Positions 1 to 8,086 of a stretch of 64,000 nt of DNA are shown piece after piece. Origin of the DNA: Roseburia faecis (lineage in GTDB: Bacteria > Bacillota > Clostridia > Lachnospirales > Lachnospiraceae); the NCBI RefSeq assembly GCF_001406815.1, contig NZ_CVRR01000093.1:1-64000 (forward strand), in the 5' to 3' direction. Each line of letters opens with the position of its first letter. The stretch's first letter is position 1. A program made the translations under genes and the position numbers. The notes under the pieces were generated by a model. The model was not told the origin of the DNA and did not search any database. It saw nothing but the letters and a program-made list of their open reading frames with translations.

Positions 1-507
1 CAATGCTATCAGTACTTTTCTGGATCTTTTTATGTATTCAAAATATAAAATATCCCTCAGTTTCAGTTTGATCGACAGATACCCTTTTCCATTGCTATCA
101 GTCACTTTATAAAAATTCTTTTCTACTATGGCGTCCGGCAGTTGATTCAGAAGTTCCAATATCTGCAATTCCAATTTATCATATTCCAGTGGTTTACATA
201 GAAATGAAAATGCATGAACTTCGTTAATGACCTGCATACAATATTCTTCATAACTCGTAATATACACTAATTTCACATCTGGAAATTTTTCTTTCAATTT
301 TCTCCCCAGTTTAATACCATTCAGTTCTTCCATCGAAATATCTAAAATTCCGATATCAATACGACTGATATTTTCAAGCATTTGATTTGCAGACATAAAT
401 TTCTCTATATGATAAGCAATCTTTTGACTTGTAAAAATCTTATGCAGCATATTCACTGCACACTCAAGATCTGCTATATCGTCATCACAAACAGCAATTT
501 CCAGCAT
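1..507 (-). CDS. LytTR-family response regulator (partial, runs off left edge)
   Basis: The reading frame opens with MLEIAVCDDDIADLE, a receiver-domain start with the acidic CDDD pocket. It continues through GILDISMEELNGIKLG, where the phospho-acceptor region reads LDIS, and the switch region KLVYITSYEEY. The C-terminal part (RDILYFEYIKRSRKVLI) is the beginning of a LytTR DNA-binding domain, cut by the window edge. Such regulators act in the cytoplasm and bind paired direct repeats. The start at 507 follows AGGAAGAAGGTGAATAAT. It lies downstream of the agr-like cluster on the same strand and may bind the direct repeats at 764-797 and 6391-6423; that link is inference. Confidence 0.88.
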   Translation of the reverse strand, partial: MLEIAVCDDDIADLECAVNMLHKIFTSQKIAYHIEKFMSANQMLENISRIDIGILDISMEELNGIKLGRKLKEKFPDVKLVYITSYEEYCMQVINEVHAFSFLCKPLEYDKLELQILELLNQLPDAIVEKNFYKVTDSNGKGYLSIKLKLRDILYFEYIKRSRKVLIAL

Positions 508-614
508 ATTATTCACCTTCTTCCTATCTTCCTACTATATCGGTAATTTTTATCTTTCCATTAAATAAATATAAAGCACTCCGCATATTATCTAAATAAA
601 TATCATATATATAG

Positions 615-646
615 AAAATGTGCCATCATCTTGACGGCACATTTTT
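615..646 (-). terminator. Intrinsic terminator downstream of agrB
   Basis: A perfect 10-bp inverted repeat (AAAATGTGCC / GGCACATTTT) has an 11-nt loop and T-rich flanks on both strands, so it could work in both directions. It separates the agr-like genes and the repeat-driven promoter region from the regulator at 1-507. Confidence 0.75.
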
Positions 647-763
647 CATTGTTGATTTTGCTGTCAAAAAATCAATTATACAGACGATTACAAATACTAT
701 TGATAACTTTTTTACTACTTCACCATAACCATATCATTTTTCCTACTTTTTTCAATATATCTT

Positions 764-797
764 GCACGAAGTACGATTTTTTCAACACAAAATACGA
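764..797 (-). promoter_or_regulatory. Candidate LytTR operator (21-bp-spaced direct repeat)
   Basis: Read on the minus strand, TCGTATTTTGTG and TCGTACTTCGTG recur at a 21-bp period, two helical turns, as is usual for AgrA/LytTR-type binding sites. AT-rich, promoter-like sequence follows, and the terminator at 615-646 lies about 100 nt further on. No ORF with a ribosome site lies between them. The same core (GCACGAAGTA) recurs at 6391-6423. In the 508-878 gap only this site and the terminator are evident. Confidence 0.55.
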
Positions 798-878
798 CAA
801 AACGTAAATTTCTCCCCATCTTAGCCAATCTTATGTAAAAGCAGTCACAAATTTAATATATCATTTTAAGAGGATTTT

Positions 879-1463
879 CTATTGCACATATCGTTTCACT
901 GCAATCTTTCCCATAACCATAAATACTGCTACCAGGACTATACTTACATACCCAGCATAAAAATAATCTTGCAGATCCAGACAAAACAAAATGATAAGAA
1001 CACATACCTGCAATGCCGTTATGCAATGTGTTACCCTTGCATAATACTTTCTTTCTTCCTCATCAAGAGGTTTATTGATACTTTCCACTGGGGCAAGGAC
1101 AATAATAATTACCACTGCAAGAACTCCGATCAATAAAATCACGGCATTAGGAACATTTTTCATTACAGGCTCATATGTATAAACCGGAATAAATAAAATT
1201 GCCATTGATATCAAAAAACAGCCGATTCTACTCTTACAGTGGCTGCCCCCACTATAGCTTCTCAACGAGGCATAAAATAACAGGAAGACCAGAACAAGTC
1301 CCGGTCTCCCCGTCACAATGCCAAATATTCCAGAAGCCAAAAGGTTTCCTGCAACAACAATGCCATTTTCTATCCCATATTGGTACAGTTCTGCATCCTC
1401 TTTTTGCACAATCTCCTTTTGTATCAATATTTCATTTATCTTCTTTGCAAATTTAGCAATCAT
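879..1463 (-). CDS. agrB: AgrB-like peptide processing membrane protease
   Basis: This is a 194-residue polytopic membrane protein with the AgrB signature LRSYSGGSHCKSR near residues 68-80. It supplies the catalytic His (GGSH, about 74) and a nearby Cys; in known AgrB the His/Cys pair cleaves the C-terminal tail of AgrD and forms the thiolactone. Several hydrophobic segments follow. The start at 1463 has AAGGTGGT upstream. The agrD-like gene lies 14 nt upstream on the same strand, which supports the assignment. Length fits the family (about 190-200 residues). Confidence 0.9.
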   Translation of the reverse strand: MIAKFAKKINEILIQKEIVQKEDAELYQYGIENGIVVAGNLLASGIFGIVTGRPGLVLVFLLFYASLRSYSGGSHCKSRIGCFLISMAILFIPVYTYEPVMKNVPNAVILLIGVLAVVIIIVLAPVESINKPLDEEERKYYARVTHCITALQVCVLIILFCLDLQDYFYAGYVSIVLVAVFMVMGKIAVKRYVQ

Positions 1464-1477
1464 ACCCTGTTACCACC

Positions 1478-1642
1478 TTAAAATTTTCTAAGTTTTTTCG
1501 CATTATCCGGTAACTTGTCCTGTCCGAAAATAAACCAGCAGCAACGGTTCATATTGGTTGCAGTTACCGTAAGGGCAAGTGCTGCCACGCTGGTTAATGC
1601 TCCATGACTGAGTCGGTTCATCAATCTTCTTAATTTTGACAT
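1478..1642 (-). CDS. agrD: AgrD-like autoinducing peptide precursor (54 aa)
   Basis: The 54-codon frame starts at 1642, ten bases after AGGAGG. It encodes an amphipathic basic leader (MSKLRRLMNRLSHGALTSVA), a hydrophobic middle, a Cys-Cys-Trp core (NRCCWFIFG) and a charged tail with the conserved Pro (QDKLPDNAKKLRKF). This is the layout of AgrD: leader, macrocycle core, acidic/Pro recognition tail. The gene sits between the sensor kinase and agrB, where agrD always lies. Which Cys closes the ring (CWFIF or a longer peptide) cannot be told from sequence alone. Confidence 0.85.
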   Translation of the reverse strand: MSKLRRLMNRLSHGALTSVAALALTVTATNMNRCCWFIFGQDKLPDNAKKLRKF

Positions 1643-1745
1643 ATATGTATGTCCTCCTTTGCATTTGATGAATGCACTATATCATACTTTACAGGAAAAT
1701 GCGGCAAAGTGTAACAGATTGACATTTAAGTGTAACGCTTTGCAT

Positions 1746-3032
1746 TTATTCCTTCACTTCAATTCCATAGAGCATTGCTGAAACCTCAAATATATCCCCT
1801 TTATCTGTAAAACTTACCGTTCCATTGTATTTTTCTACCACTTTGCGGACACTCTGAACACCATGCCCATGTCGGATATTATCTTTCTTGGTTGTTTTCA
1901 GGCTTTTATTTTTCTTTCCTGTTTTGCTGTTTGTTATTACAAGAAGCAAAATCCCCGACTGGTACTTATTTTCAATCTTTACAAAACGCTGTTCCTCCGG
2001 CACCTTGCTACAGGCTTCTACCGCATTATCCACAAGATTTCCATACAATACACCTATATCCCCATGATCAAGCTGCATCTTCTTTGGAATACGAATAGAT
2101 GTTTCTACTTTTATCCCCCTTGCCTTTGCCCTGCCAAATTTAATGCGGAGCACAGAATCTACGATTGGATTATCAGAATACTGCTTTTCATCTATCTGCT
2201 CAAATTCTATGCACATCGCACCGATTTTCTCTGAAAGTTCATGCCCATCACTATTTTCCAACAGATGATACAGTTCATGCAATTTATGTTTCATATCGTG
2301 CTTTAACTTCTGCACTTCCTTATTCTGTTTTTCTGCTTCTTCATAATAGATGTCTTTATAGTGCATTTCTTCCCTGTACATTGCATCCTCATACTGTTTT
2401 TGCACAAGATAATTAAAACGTTCCATCATATACAGCATAAAATAATCTGTCAGGACAATGGAAATTACAATACTGGCACACATAAGCAGGCTTTTTTCAC
2501 TGCCAGCTTCCAATGACAAAAGAATAACAAAGCAGCAGTTCAACACCGTAAAGGCAAATACCATAACAAGCACACCCAAAATTTCTTTCGGAAAATCAGC
2601 AATCTGCATCCCTTTCTTTGAAATCAATTTTGACAGAATATACATCACATTTCCACGAACAAAGCTGCATATTACCATTACAAAATAATATTTATAACTT
2701 TCTCCCATATGAAAATTCATAGCATGGAGTAACAGCAAGGCTACAGGTTCAAACAGCATTCCAATACCCATGAATGTCACAATATTTATAATTCTCGTCC
2801 ACATTCCTGATTCATAATAAAATGATAACAGTATAAGCACAATCAAAAGAGTCGCAAGATTCAGATACGGATTTTTTATGCTACTGACAAATGTCCATAT
2901 AATTGCAGCAATGGTAAATCCAGCCCATATCCATACCTTTGATACTGGTTTCATTTTCTTATTGGAATGAAAATAATACATAAACACTGCCAGATCAAAC
3001 AGGCTGATGGCAAAGCGTATCACATATTCCAT
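1746..3032 (-). CDS. AgrC-like GHKL sensor histidine kinase
   Basis: The 428-residue protein has about six membrane helices in residues 1-210, then a coiled-coil linker and a DHp-like box with KLKHDMKHKLHEL (phospho-His about residue 245). A GHKL ATPase follows, with the N box (LYGNLVDNAVEAC) and G box (HGHGVQSVRKVV). This is the HPK10/AgrC architecture, which senses a cyclic peptide from outside. Its start lies just 3 nt after the regulator's stop codon, with AGGAGG inside the end of that gene, so the two are translationally coupled. The cognate regulator is truncated (see 3035-3620), so the pathway is probably broken or rewired. Confidence 0.88.
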   Translation of the reverse strand: MEYVIRFAISLFDLAVFMYYFHSNKKMKPVSKVWIWAGFTIAAIIWTFVSSIKNPYLNLATLLIVLILLSFYYESGMWTRIINIVTFMGIGMLFEPVALLLLHAMNFHMGESYKYYFVMVICSFVRGNVMYILSKLISKKGMQIADFPKEILGVLVMVFAFTVLNCCFVILLSLEAGSEKSLLMCASIVISIVLTDYFMLYMMERFNYLVQKQYEDAMYREEMHYKDIYYEEAEKQNKEVQKLKHDMKHKLHELYHLLENSDGHELSEKIGAMCIEFEQIDEKQYSDNPIVDSVLRIKFGRAKARGIKVETSIRIPKKMQLDHGDIGVLYGNLVDNAVEACSKVPEEQRFVKIENKYQSGILLLVITNSKTGKKNKSLKTTKKDNIRHGHGVQSVRKVVEKYNGTVSFTDKGDIFEVSAMLYGIEVKE

Positions 3033-3034
3033 CC

Positions 3035-3620
3035 TTAAACCATCCTCCTTACAAACTCCATATGTTTTTCTTTTAAATTCTGCTTATGGGAGCGGGCAAT
3101 CAGAAGTCTTTCTTCATTGTCCATCACTACTTCATCTCCATCAATCGCCCTGATATGCCCAAGATTGATGATATATGATACATGAATATGGGCAAAGACC
3201 TTATCATCAAGCTGTTTCCATATTTCTTCAGTTGTCATATTTGCCTTGAAATTTTCTGAGATCGTATGTATCACTGCCTGACGACCTTTCTTCTCAAAAT
3301 ACACAATATCATCGCAGCTAATACGAAACTGATTTTTTCGGAACTGAAAGACAAAGTCACGCTTTATCATATGAAGATACTGCATGGCTTTTAAAAGGAC
3401 GGACTCCAGCTTTTCCACTGTAATCGGTTTAGAAATATAGTCAAAGGTAATAACCTCAAAAACATCCATAACATACTGCGTATATCCAGTCAGGAATACA
3501 AACAATGCTTTGGCATCTATTTTCCGGATTTCTTTTGCAAGCTGCAAACCATTCATCTCCGGCATTTCAATGTCAAATATATACAGATGATAGACACTAG
3601 ATAAAACATAAGGTATTATC
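3035..3620 (-). pseudogene. AgrA-like LytTR response regulator, 5' truncated beside IS110
   Basis: The frame covers LYIFDIEMPEMNG (phospho-Asp about ten residues into the surviving part), the FLTGYTQYVMD switch region, and a complete LytTR domain (FVFQFRKNQFRISCDDIVY... ending VRRMV). The first ~35-50 receiver residues with the acidic pocket are absent. The frame meets a stop at about 3623 and then the IS110 left end. No missing 5' part was found beyond the element near 5271-5325, so an adjacent deletion or rearrangement is likely. The exact junction (3590-3620) is uncertain. Internal ATG 3565 has no ribosome site. The upstream promoter of the agr operon is presumably lost as well. Confidence 0.75.
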
Positions 3621-3819
3621 TCTTAGGATAGGACAAAGAATGTTCACCTCCTTGGGAAGTCACTTCTGTGACTGATACCTGCAATAAAGTCAATTAGTCC
3701 ATTCGACAGGGTTTTATGTTTTAGCTGGTTGGGAGCCTGAAGGCCATACCCGAATAACACGCTAGGTTGTGTACCTGCCAGATTGGAAATGGATTCCTAT
3801 CAGAAAGGGGCTATCGCTC
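3600..3819 (+). ncRNA. Candidate IS110 bridge RNA region
   Basis: The ~210-nt non-coding 5' end lies upstream of the transposase, where IS110-group elements encode the bridge RNA that pairs with donor and target DNA. A clear hairpin (AGTCAC TTCT GTGACT, 3658-3673) and further self-complementary stretches are visible. Fold and loops were not computed, so the identity rests on position and family knowledge. Confidence 0.45.
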
Positions 3820-5136
3820 ATGTCAAACAAAGTTATTTTTAATCTTGATGAACTATTCATCTCTGTTGGTATTGATGTCGGTGCTGATTTCTCATGGATG
3901 TCTATAGCACTTCCAAACCAACAATTCGTAGGAAAACCTTACAAAATCCTACATAACAGTATTGATTCCCTTACAACCGCTGTTTCTAAAATAAAAGAAG
4001 CAGAAGAGTTGTATTCTTTGGAAAGTCGCATTTTCCTCGAATCCACGGGAATTTATCATTACCCACTCTTCTGCTATCTTCGTGATAAGGGTTTTAACTG
4101 CTCGGTTATTAATCCTATCATCACTAAGAATAGCACAAATATCAACATACGAAAAGTACATAATGATCGTTTTGATTCTAAAAAAGCTGCTTTGGTTGGT
4201 TTGAAACCTGATTTAAAGGTTTCACTTATGCCTTCAGATCTTGCTCTAAACTGCCGTAACCTATGCCGTGAATACTACGATTTAATGGATAATCGCAGTG
4301 CCTATGTGAATAAGCTTCAGGGTGAATTACGCATGGCGTTTCCACAGTATCTTGGCATCTTTTCCAAGGTTACTATCAACACTTCTCTTACATTATTGGA
4401 GACTTATACCTCTCCATCAGCTTTTCTTAAAGCAGACAAACAAGAGATTATTGATATCATCAAATCCACAGCTCGATTTGGGCTTACATATGCTCAAAAT
4501 AAGTATAATGCCATAATTCAGGCGGCAACTGATGCAAATCAGTTTGGTTACATCATAGACAGCAACATCAAGCGTATTCGCCTTTATATCAGCTTCATAC
4601 GTAAATATGATGAAGAAATCAACAGCATTCTTGAATCACTCCACGAGCTTGTTGATGCTAATGAAGATTCTGACTTTGTCAAGCAGATTCATTTGATTGA
4701 AACTTTCAAAGGTGCTGGTTTCTTGTCTGCTGTATCCATTATGGGTGAGATCGGTGACTTTTCAGCATTTTCAAAGCCCAAACAACTTTTCGCTTATTTT
4801 GGTCTTGATCCATCAGTAAAGCAATCCGGTAAATTTGAAGGCACCAAGGTTCAAATGTCTAAGCGTGGTTCTGCCATAGCTAGACGTGTTATTCACACGT
4901 TAACATTACAAAGCATCAGTATCTCCCGTAATAGAGAAGCTAAAAATCCAGTTCTTCGTGAGTACTACCTCAAAAAATGTGACTCAAAACCAAAGCTCGT
5001 AGCAATGGGAGCTGTTTCACATAAGGTATGCAATATGATATTTGCAATACTCAGAGATAACAAACCATTCAAAATCATTGCTCCTCAGGAGCATATCAAA
5101 CAATACAATTCTGCTAAATGCGACATAGCTGCATAA
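3820..5136 (+). CDS. IS110-family DEDD transposase/recombinase
   Basis: This ~438-residue protein has an N-terminal DEDD (RuvC-like) domain: VGIDVGADFSW, IFLESTGIY and NDRFDSKKAALVG carry the acidic residues. A C-terminal Transposase_20 domain follows (FKGAGFLSAVSIMGEIGDF; SKRGSAIARR holds the likely catalytic Ser). The Met at 3820 follows AAGGGG and is preferred to the upstream GTG at 3769, which lacks a good ribosome site. The enzyme acts with a bridge RNA to move the element. No frameshift or stop is seen, so it looks active. Confidence 0.9.
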   Translation: MSNKVIFNLDELFISVGIDVGADFSWMSIALPNQQFVGKPYKILHNSIDSLTTAVSKIKEAEELYSLESRIFLESTGIYHYPLFCYLRDKGFNCSVINPIITKNSTNINIRKVHNDRFDSKKAALVGLKPDLKVSLMPSDLALNCRNLCREYYDLMDNRSAYVNKLQGELRMAFPQYLGIFSKVTINTSLTLLETYTSPSAFLKADKQEIIDIIKSTARFGLTYAQNKYNAIIQAATDANQFGYIIDSNIKRIRLYISFIRKYDEEINSILESLHELVDANEDSDFVKQIHLIETFKGAGFLSAVSIMGEIGDFSAFSKPKQLFAYFGLDPSVKQSGKFEGTKVQMSKRGSAIARRVIHTLTLQSISISRNREAKNPVLREYYLKKCDSKPKLVAMGAVSHKVCNMIFAILRDNKPFKIIAPQEHIKQYNSAKCDIAA

Positions 5137-5324
5137 AATACTATGAACCCAATGAATCAATATCTTTCAAAAAACGATATTTTCACCAAGGGGAAAGTCC
5201 GCCCTTTTTTAGTCAGAAAATAAAATAGATTTTTTCTCATTTAACTATTGACATTTATTAGCTGGACTTTCAGCGCATAATATTATATATCGATTATTAT
5301 AAGTTGATATAGTCAGTAAAGTCC

Positions 5325-6098
5325 TCAATTATCAATTGTACTTTTTATTATGTTTTCATTAAAAGTATTGGCAATATTTTCATAAGCAGCTATGGCAACC
5401 GCCCTATCTACTTCCGATAATACATTAACAGCCGATATATTATCATTAAAAGCCGCATCTTTTTTACTCTTTTGCATATTAATCTCTTCTATCTGTCTGC
5501 GCTTTTCTGCCGCCTCCTCACTGCGCTCTAAATATTGTCTACGCCGTTTAGCCTTCTCTTCATCTTCAGCTTTCATTTGCGCCTCTATCTTTGCTTTTTT
5601 TTCTGGTGAAACATCTCCACAAACATAATAGTGTGCAGTTCCATCCGGGTGAATAACCATACCATAAGATTGAATCTCAAACCCCCCGACTGCCATCTGC
5701 GCCTTCACAGTTGACTGCGAAGCAAAAAAATCCTGTATCATCTTTTCGTAATAAGCTGCTTTTTTGGGATCATTTGCCATTGTTTCCAAAACATTGGGTG
5801 CAATCACAATATTATTCATCCCATATGTCCCCGTCCCCAATGAATCCATACTCTTTTGATCACTTCCAACATTTTGGATCATTATATTCCCATACTTAGC
5901 CTTTAAATATTCAGTGTAGGTATCTACTTTTGAAACACTATTTTCATTTGGCTTCTGTACTTTCTCTGTATTATCACCCTCTTTAGCAGATAAAATCTTA
6001 TTGAAATCTAAATGATTGGCTTGCCCTGTCGTCTTATTCTGTTGATACCTATAATTCTGATTATAAGCATTAACTGAATTTTCAATGCCTAATCCCAT
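5325..6098 (-). CDS. DUF6033-like protein of unknown function
   Basis: The 257-residue soluble protein has a disordered N-terminus, a core with YTEYLKAKYGNIMIQNVGSD and DGTAHYYVCGDVSPEKKAKIE, and a long charged coiled coil (about residues 170-215). The core resembles the DUF6033 family of Lachnospiraceae, recalled from memory. It starts after GAAAGGAGTTAAT and is preceded by a short hairpin (6113-6138) that separates it from the AgrD-like peptide gene. Shared transcription from the operator at 6391-6423 suggests peptide-responsive expression. Function unknown. Confidence 0.7.
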   Translation of the reverse strand: MGLGIENSVNAYNQNYRYQQNKTTGQANHLDFNKILSAKEGDNTEKVQKPNENSVSKVDTYTEYLKAKYGNIMIQNVGSDQKSMDSLGTGTYGMNNIVIAPNVLETMANDPKKAAYYEKMIQDFFASQSTVKAQMAVGGFEIQSYGMVIHPDGTAHYYVCGDVSPEKKAKIEAQMKAEDEEKAKRRRQYLERSEEAAEKRRQIEEINMQKSKKDAAFNDNISAVNVLSEVDRAVAIAAYENIANTFNENIIKSTIDN

Positions 6099-6112
6099 AT
6101 TAACTCCTTTCC

Positions 6113-6138
6113 ACGGTTCTTCTGTCAGTCAGAACCGT
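6113..6138 (-). promoter_or_regulatory. Leader hairpin between agrD-like gene and DUF6033-like gene
   Basis: A perfect 8-bp stem (ACGGTTCT / AGAACCGT) with a 10-nt loop ends a few bases before the ribosome site of the gene starting at 6098. No T-run follows, so it is more likely an mRNA processing or stability element than a terminator. Confidence 0.4.
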
Positions 6139-6210
6139 ACCTGCTCTCTCCATCCGAAGCCCAAGCAGTAACCTTTAATTGATTTATTGGAATAACAGCT
6201 CTTTTACATT

Positions 6211-6327
6211 CTATGGCATTTTAGGCTGATAACCAATAAACAAACATGCTGAGTCTGCTTCCTTTTTGGCATTAACATATGCTGCTTTTGCAAGTAATCT
6301 CAGTGCTACATCATTAAGCTTTTTCAT
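6211..6327 (-). CDS. Second AgrD-like cyclic peptide precursor (38 aa)
   Basis: The 38-codon gene has a strong ribosome site (AAGGAGG) and encodes a basic helical leader (MKKLNDVALRLLAKAAYV) and a core ending ACLFIGYQPKMP. The C-x(4-5)-YQPK-x-P ending is typical of cyclic-lactone autoinducers of gut Clostridia, although the acidic tail beyond the Pro is missing. No agrB or kinase is adjacent, so AgrB at 879-1463 would have to process it, if anything does. The direct repeats at 6391-6423 lie just upstream with a TG-TAAGAT -10 element between. Confidence 0.72.
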   Translation of the reverse strand: MKKLNDVALRLLAKAAYVNAKKEADSACLFIGYQPKMP

Positions 6328-6390
6328 ATTTGAAAACCTCCTTATTTTTCTTTTTTATCGACAAGTATCTTACAACATTTCACCTTTTCT

Positions 6391-6423
6391 GCACGAAGTA
6401 AGATTTTTTTGCACGAAGTAAGA
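6391..6423 (-). promoter_or_regulatory. Candidate LytTR operator and promoter of the second agrD
   Basis: The 13-mer GCACGAAGTAAGA occurs twice exactly, 20 bp apart (6391 and 6411). On the minus strand a TGTTGTAAGAT extended -10 follows 17 nt later and leads into the peptide gene. The motif matches 764-776 at 12 of 13 positions, so one regulator probably serves both sites. Confidence 0.6.
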
Positions 6424-6612
6424 CTTTTTTATTCAAAAAAGCATAAAGTTATTCTTATTATAAAAAACTCATGACCTATATTTCAGCTCAAGAAAACTCA
6501 ACATATACTTCATATTTCATCTATTAAACGACGCATTGTTTCTATATTTTTATTATAAATAACCATATAACCGAACTAAAAGTAAAAAACATTTTCTTGC
6601 CCAAAACAGAAA

Positions 6613-6656
6613 AGTGGACGATTATTCTTTAACTGTGTAAAAAACAACCATCCACT
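6613..6656 (-). terminator. Terminator of the chemoreceptor fragment
   Basis: An AGTGGATGG / TCGTCCACT inverted repeat with an AT-rich loop is followed on the minus strand by TTTTCTGTTTT, just after the stop codon of the chemoreceptor fragment. Confidence 0.55.
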
Positions 6657-6673
6657 AAAAACTCTGTCTATTC

Positions 6674-7066
6674 TTATTGTCTTAATTTGAATACCGAAAC
6701 CATACCGCTAAGTGTTGTAGCCTGAGCTGTAAGTTCTTCACTCGTCGCTGATGTTTCCTGTGCCGCAGCCGAATTATTCTGAACAACTTCAGCAATTCTT
6801 TCTGCGGTTACCTCTACCTGTTCCATACTGTCTGCCTGTTCAATGGAAATTTCTTTTATTTTTTTCGCACTGTCTGCAATCGCCTGTATACCATCCACAA
6901 CTTCTCTCAATGAAGTTGAGGCTTTCTCTGCATACATATTTCCATCTCCAACCTCATGAATAGCTGCTTCAATAAGTGCTTTTGAATCCACCGCTGATTT
7001 TGCACTCTGTTCTGCAAGGTTTCTGATCTGATCCGCAACAACAGCAAAACCTTTACCACAATGTCA
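6674..7066 (-). pseudogene. Methyl-accepting chemotaxis protein, C-terminal fragment
   Basis: The fragment begins at GKGFAVVADQIRNLAEQSAKS, the end of the conserved hairpin tip. It continues through the C-terminal signalling helix (QADSMEQVEVTAERIAEVVQ, NSAAAQETSATSEELT), which carries the methylation region, to a natural stop. The sensor, membrane and HAMP parts are missing. Sequence upstream of about 7066 is unrelated, which marks a rearrangement junction. There is no start codon with a ribosome site, so this is a remnant, although the full gene must once have made a membrane chemoreceptor. Confidence 0.85.
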
Positions 7067-7446
7067 AGTGGTAAATTCAAAAAGGTCAAACACCATCAAA
7101 GAAAGCTATCTTTCGTAGTGCTTGCCCTATTTTCACCTTATTTTTATTCATGTTTTCTGTCTTGTATTGTTCGAGCGAGAGAATTGTAATATATTTTGTG
7201 AAGGTGCGAAATGGACTATATGACATTGAAAGTGGGTGCCGAGAAATAGGGCATGACATCTCACATGGTGTGTCGGCGGGCGTATTCCCGGCGCTGTGAA
7301 GATGGCTGGTGCTTGGCTGATTCCAAAAACTGCGGAGAATCCAACAGATCGGCGCTATAAGCCATTAGGAAAACCTTAATAATCTCATGTAAATCATAGA
7401 GAATGAAAACTTTATATCGGTTATACTTAATCAAATAGAGACTCAA
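7067..7446. other. 380-bp stretch without a recognisable gene
   Basis: This lies between the chemoreceptor break and the IS110 remnant. A short minus-strand frame (7261-7446) has no ribosome site and no recognised family. The segment is probably debris from earlier rearrangements. Confidence 0.5.
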
Positions 7447-7860
7447 AAAGTCCAGCTAATAAATGTCAATAGATAAATGAAAAATATTTTTCCTCTAAAA
7501 AAGGGTAGACTTTCCCCTTGGTGAAAATATTATTTTTCAAAAAGATATTGATTCGTTGGATTTGCAGTATTTTATGCGGCTATGTCGCATTTAGCAGCAT
7601 TGTATTGTTTGATGTGCTCCTGTGGCGTAATGATTTCAAAAGACTTGCTATCTCTGAGTATTGCATAGATTATGTTGCGTACTTTATGGGAAACGGCACC
7701 CATTGCTACAAGCTTTGGTTTTGAACTGCATTTTTTGAGGTAATAATCGCGAAGCACCGGATTCTTGGCAGCTCCTGTACGGGATGTACTGATACTTTGT
7801 AAAGTCAGTGTATGAATTACCCGTGCCGTAGATTTAATCGTATCAATAATCTCTAGTGAA
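7447..7860 (-). mobile_element. Decayed IS110 copy with internal deletion
   Basis: Inverted relative to the intact element, this retains the right end (AGCTGGACTTT through ACCAAGGGGAAAGTC) and the transposase C-terminus (QSISTSRTGAAKNPVL to KQYNAAKCDIAA). In the frame EIIDTIKSTAR is joined directly to VIHTLTLQ; in the intact copy these are about 400 bp apart and each follows an Ala-Arg pair. The N-terminal half is gone. It is non-autonomous and inactive. Confidence 0.85.
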
Positions 7861-7945
7861 AATATATATGCCCTCTTACGAACAATAACAAATTCTCTAG
7901 TGAAACTCAACAGGTACAAGGTAATACTTTACAGAGTGGTTTTAA

Positions 7946-7970
7946 ACTTCGGGACAATCTGCCCCGAAGT
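7946..7970. repeat. Left 25-bp palindromic copy flanking the cargo operon
   Basis: ACTTCGGGACAATCTGCCCCGAAGT forms an 8-bp stem (ACTTCGGG/CCCGAAGT). It matches 12098-12122 at 21 of 25 positions in the same orientation. Here it stands upstream of the operon promoter rather than after a gene. Confidence 0.65.
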
Positions 7971-7996
7971 CCAAAGAAAAATGTGTATCGTGCATA

Positions 7997-8025
7997 TTGA
8001 ATCTCTACATAGGAAGTTGTAAAAT
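7997..8025 (+). promoter_or_regulatory. Promoter of the cargo operon
   Basis: TTGAAT, a 17-nt spacer and TAAAAT lie 62 nt upstream of the first ATG, whose ribosome site is AAGGGGGAA. It is the only good sigma-A match before the operon. Confidence 0.6.
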
Positions 8026-8086
8026 ACATATATCGACAGCTACTTACTATTTTTTTGTGTATTTTGGGTAATAAGGGGGAATTTTT

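Larger units (their letters stand above)
3600..5270 (+). mobile_element. IS110-family insertion sequence (intact copy)
   Basis: One transposase gene is flanked by a ~210-nt 5' non-coding end and a ~130-nt 3' end. The right end is defined by comparison with the decayed copy at 7447-7860: similarity runs through TTTATTAGCTGGACTTT and stops there in both. IS110 elements lack terminal inverted repeats and target duplications, so the left end (about 3590-3620) is estimated from where the regulator reading frame breaks off. Confidence 0.8.

Noticed and set aside
7261-7446. 61-codon minus-strand frame between chemoreceptor and IS110 remnants
   Set aside because: No ribosome site, no family, and it ends exactly at the IS remnant; likely debris.
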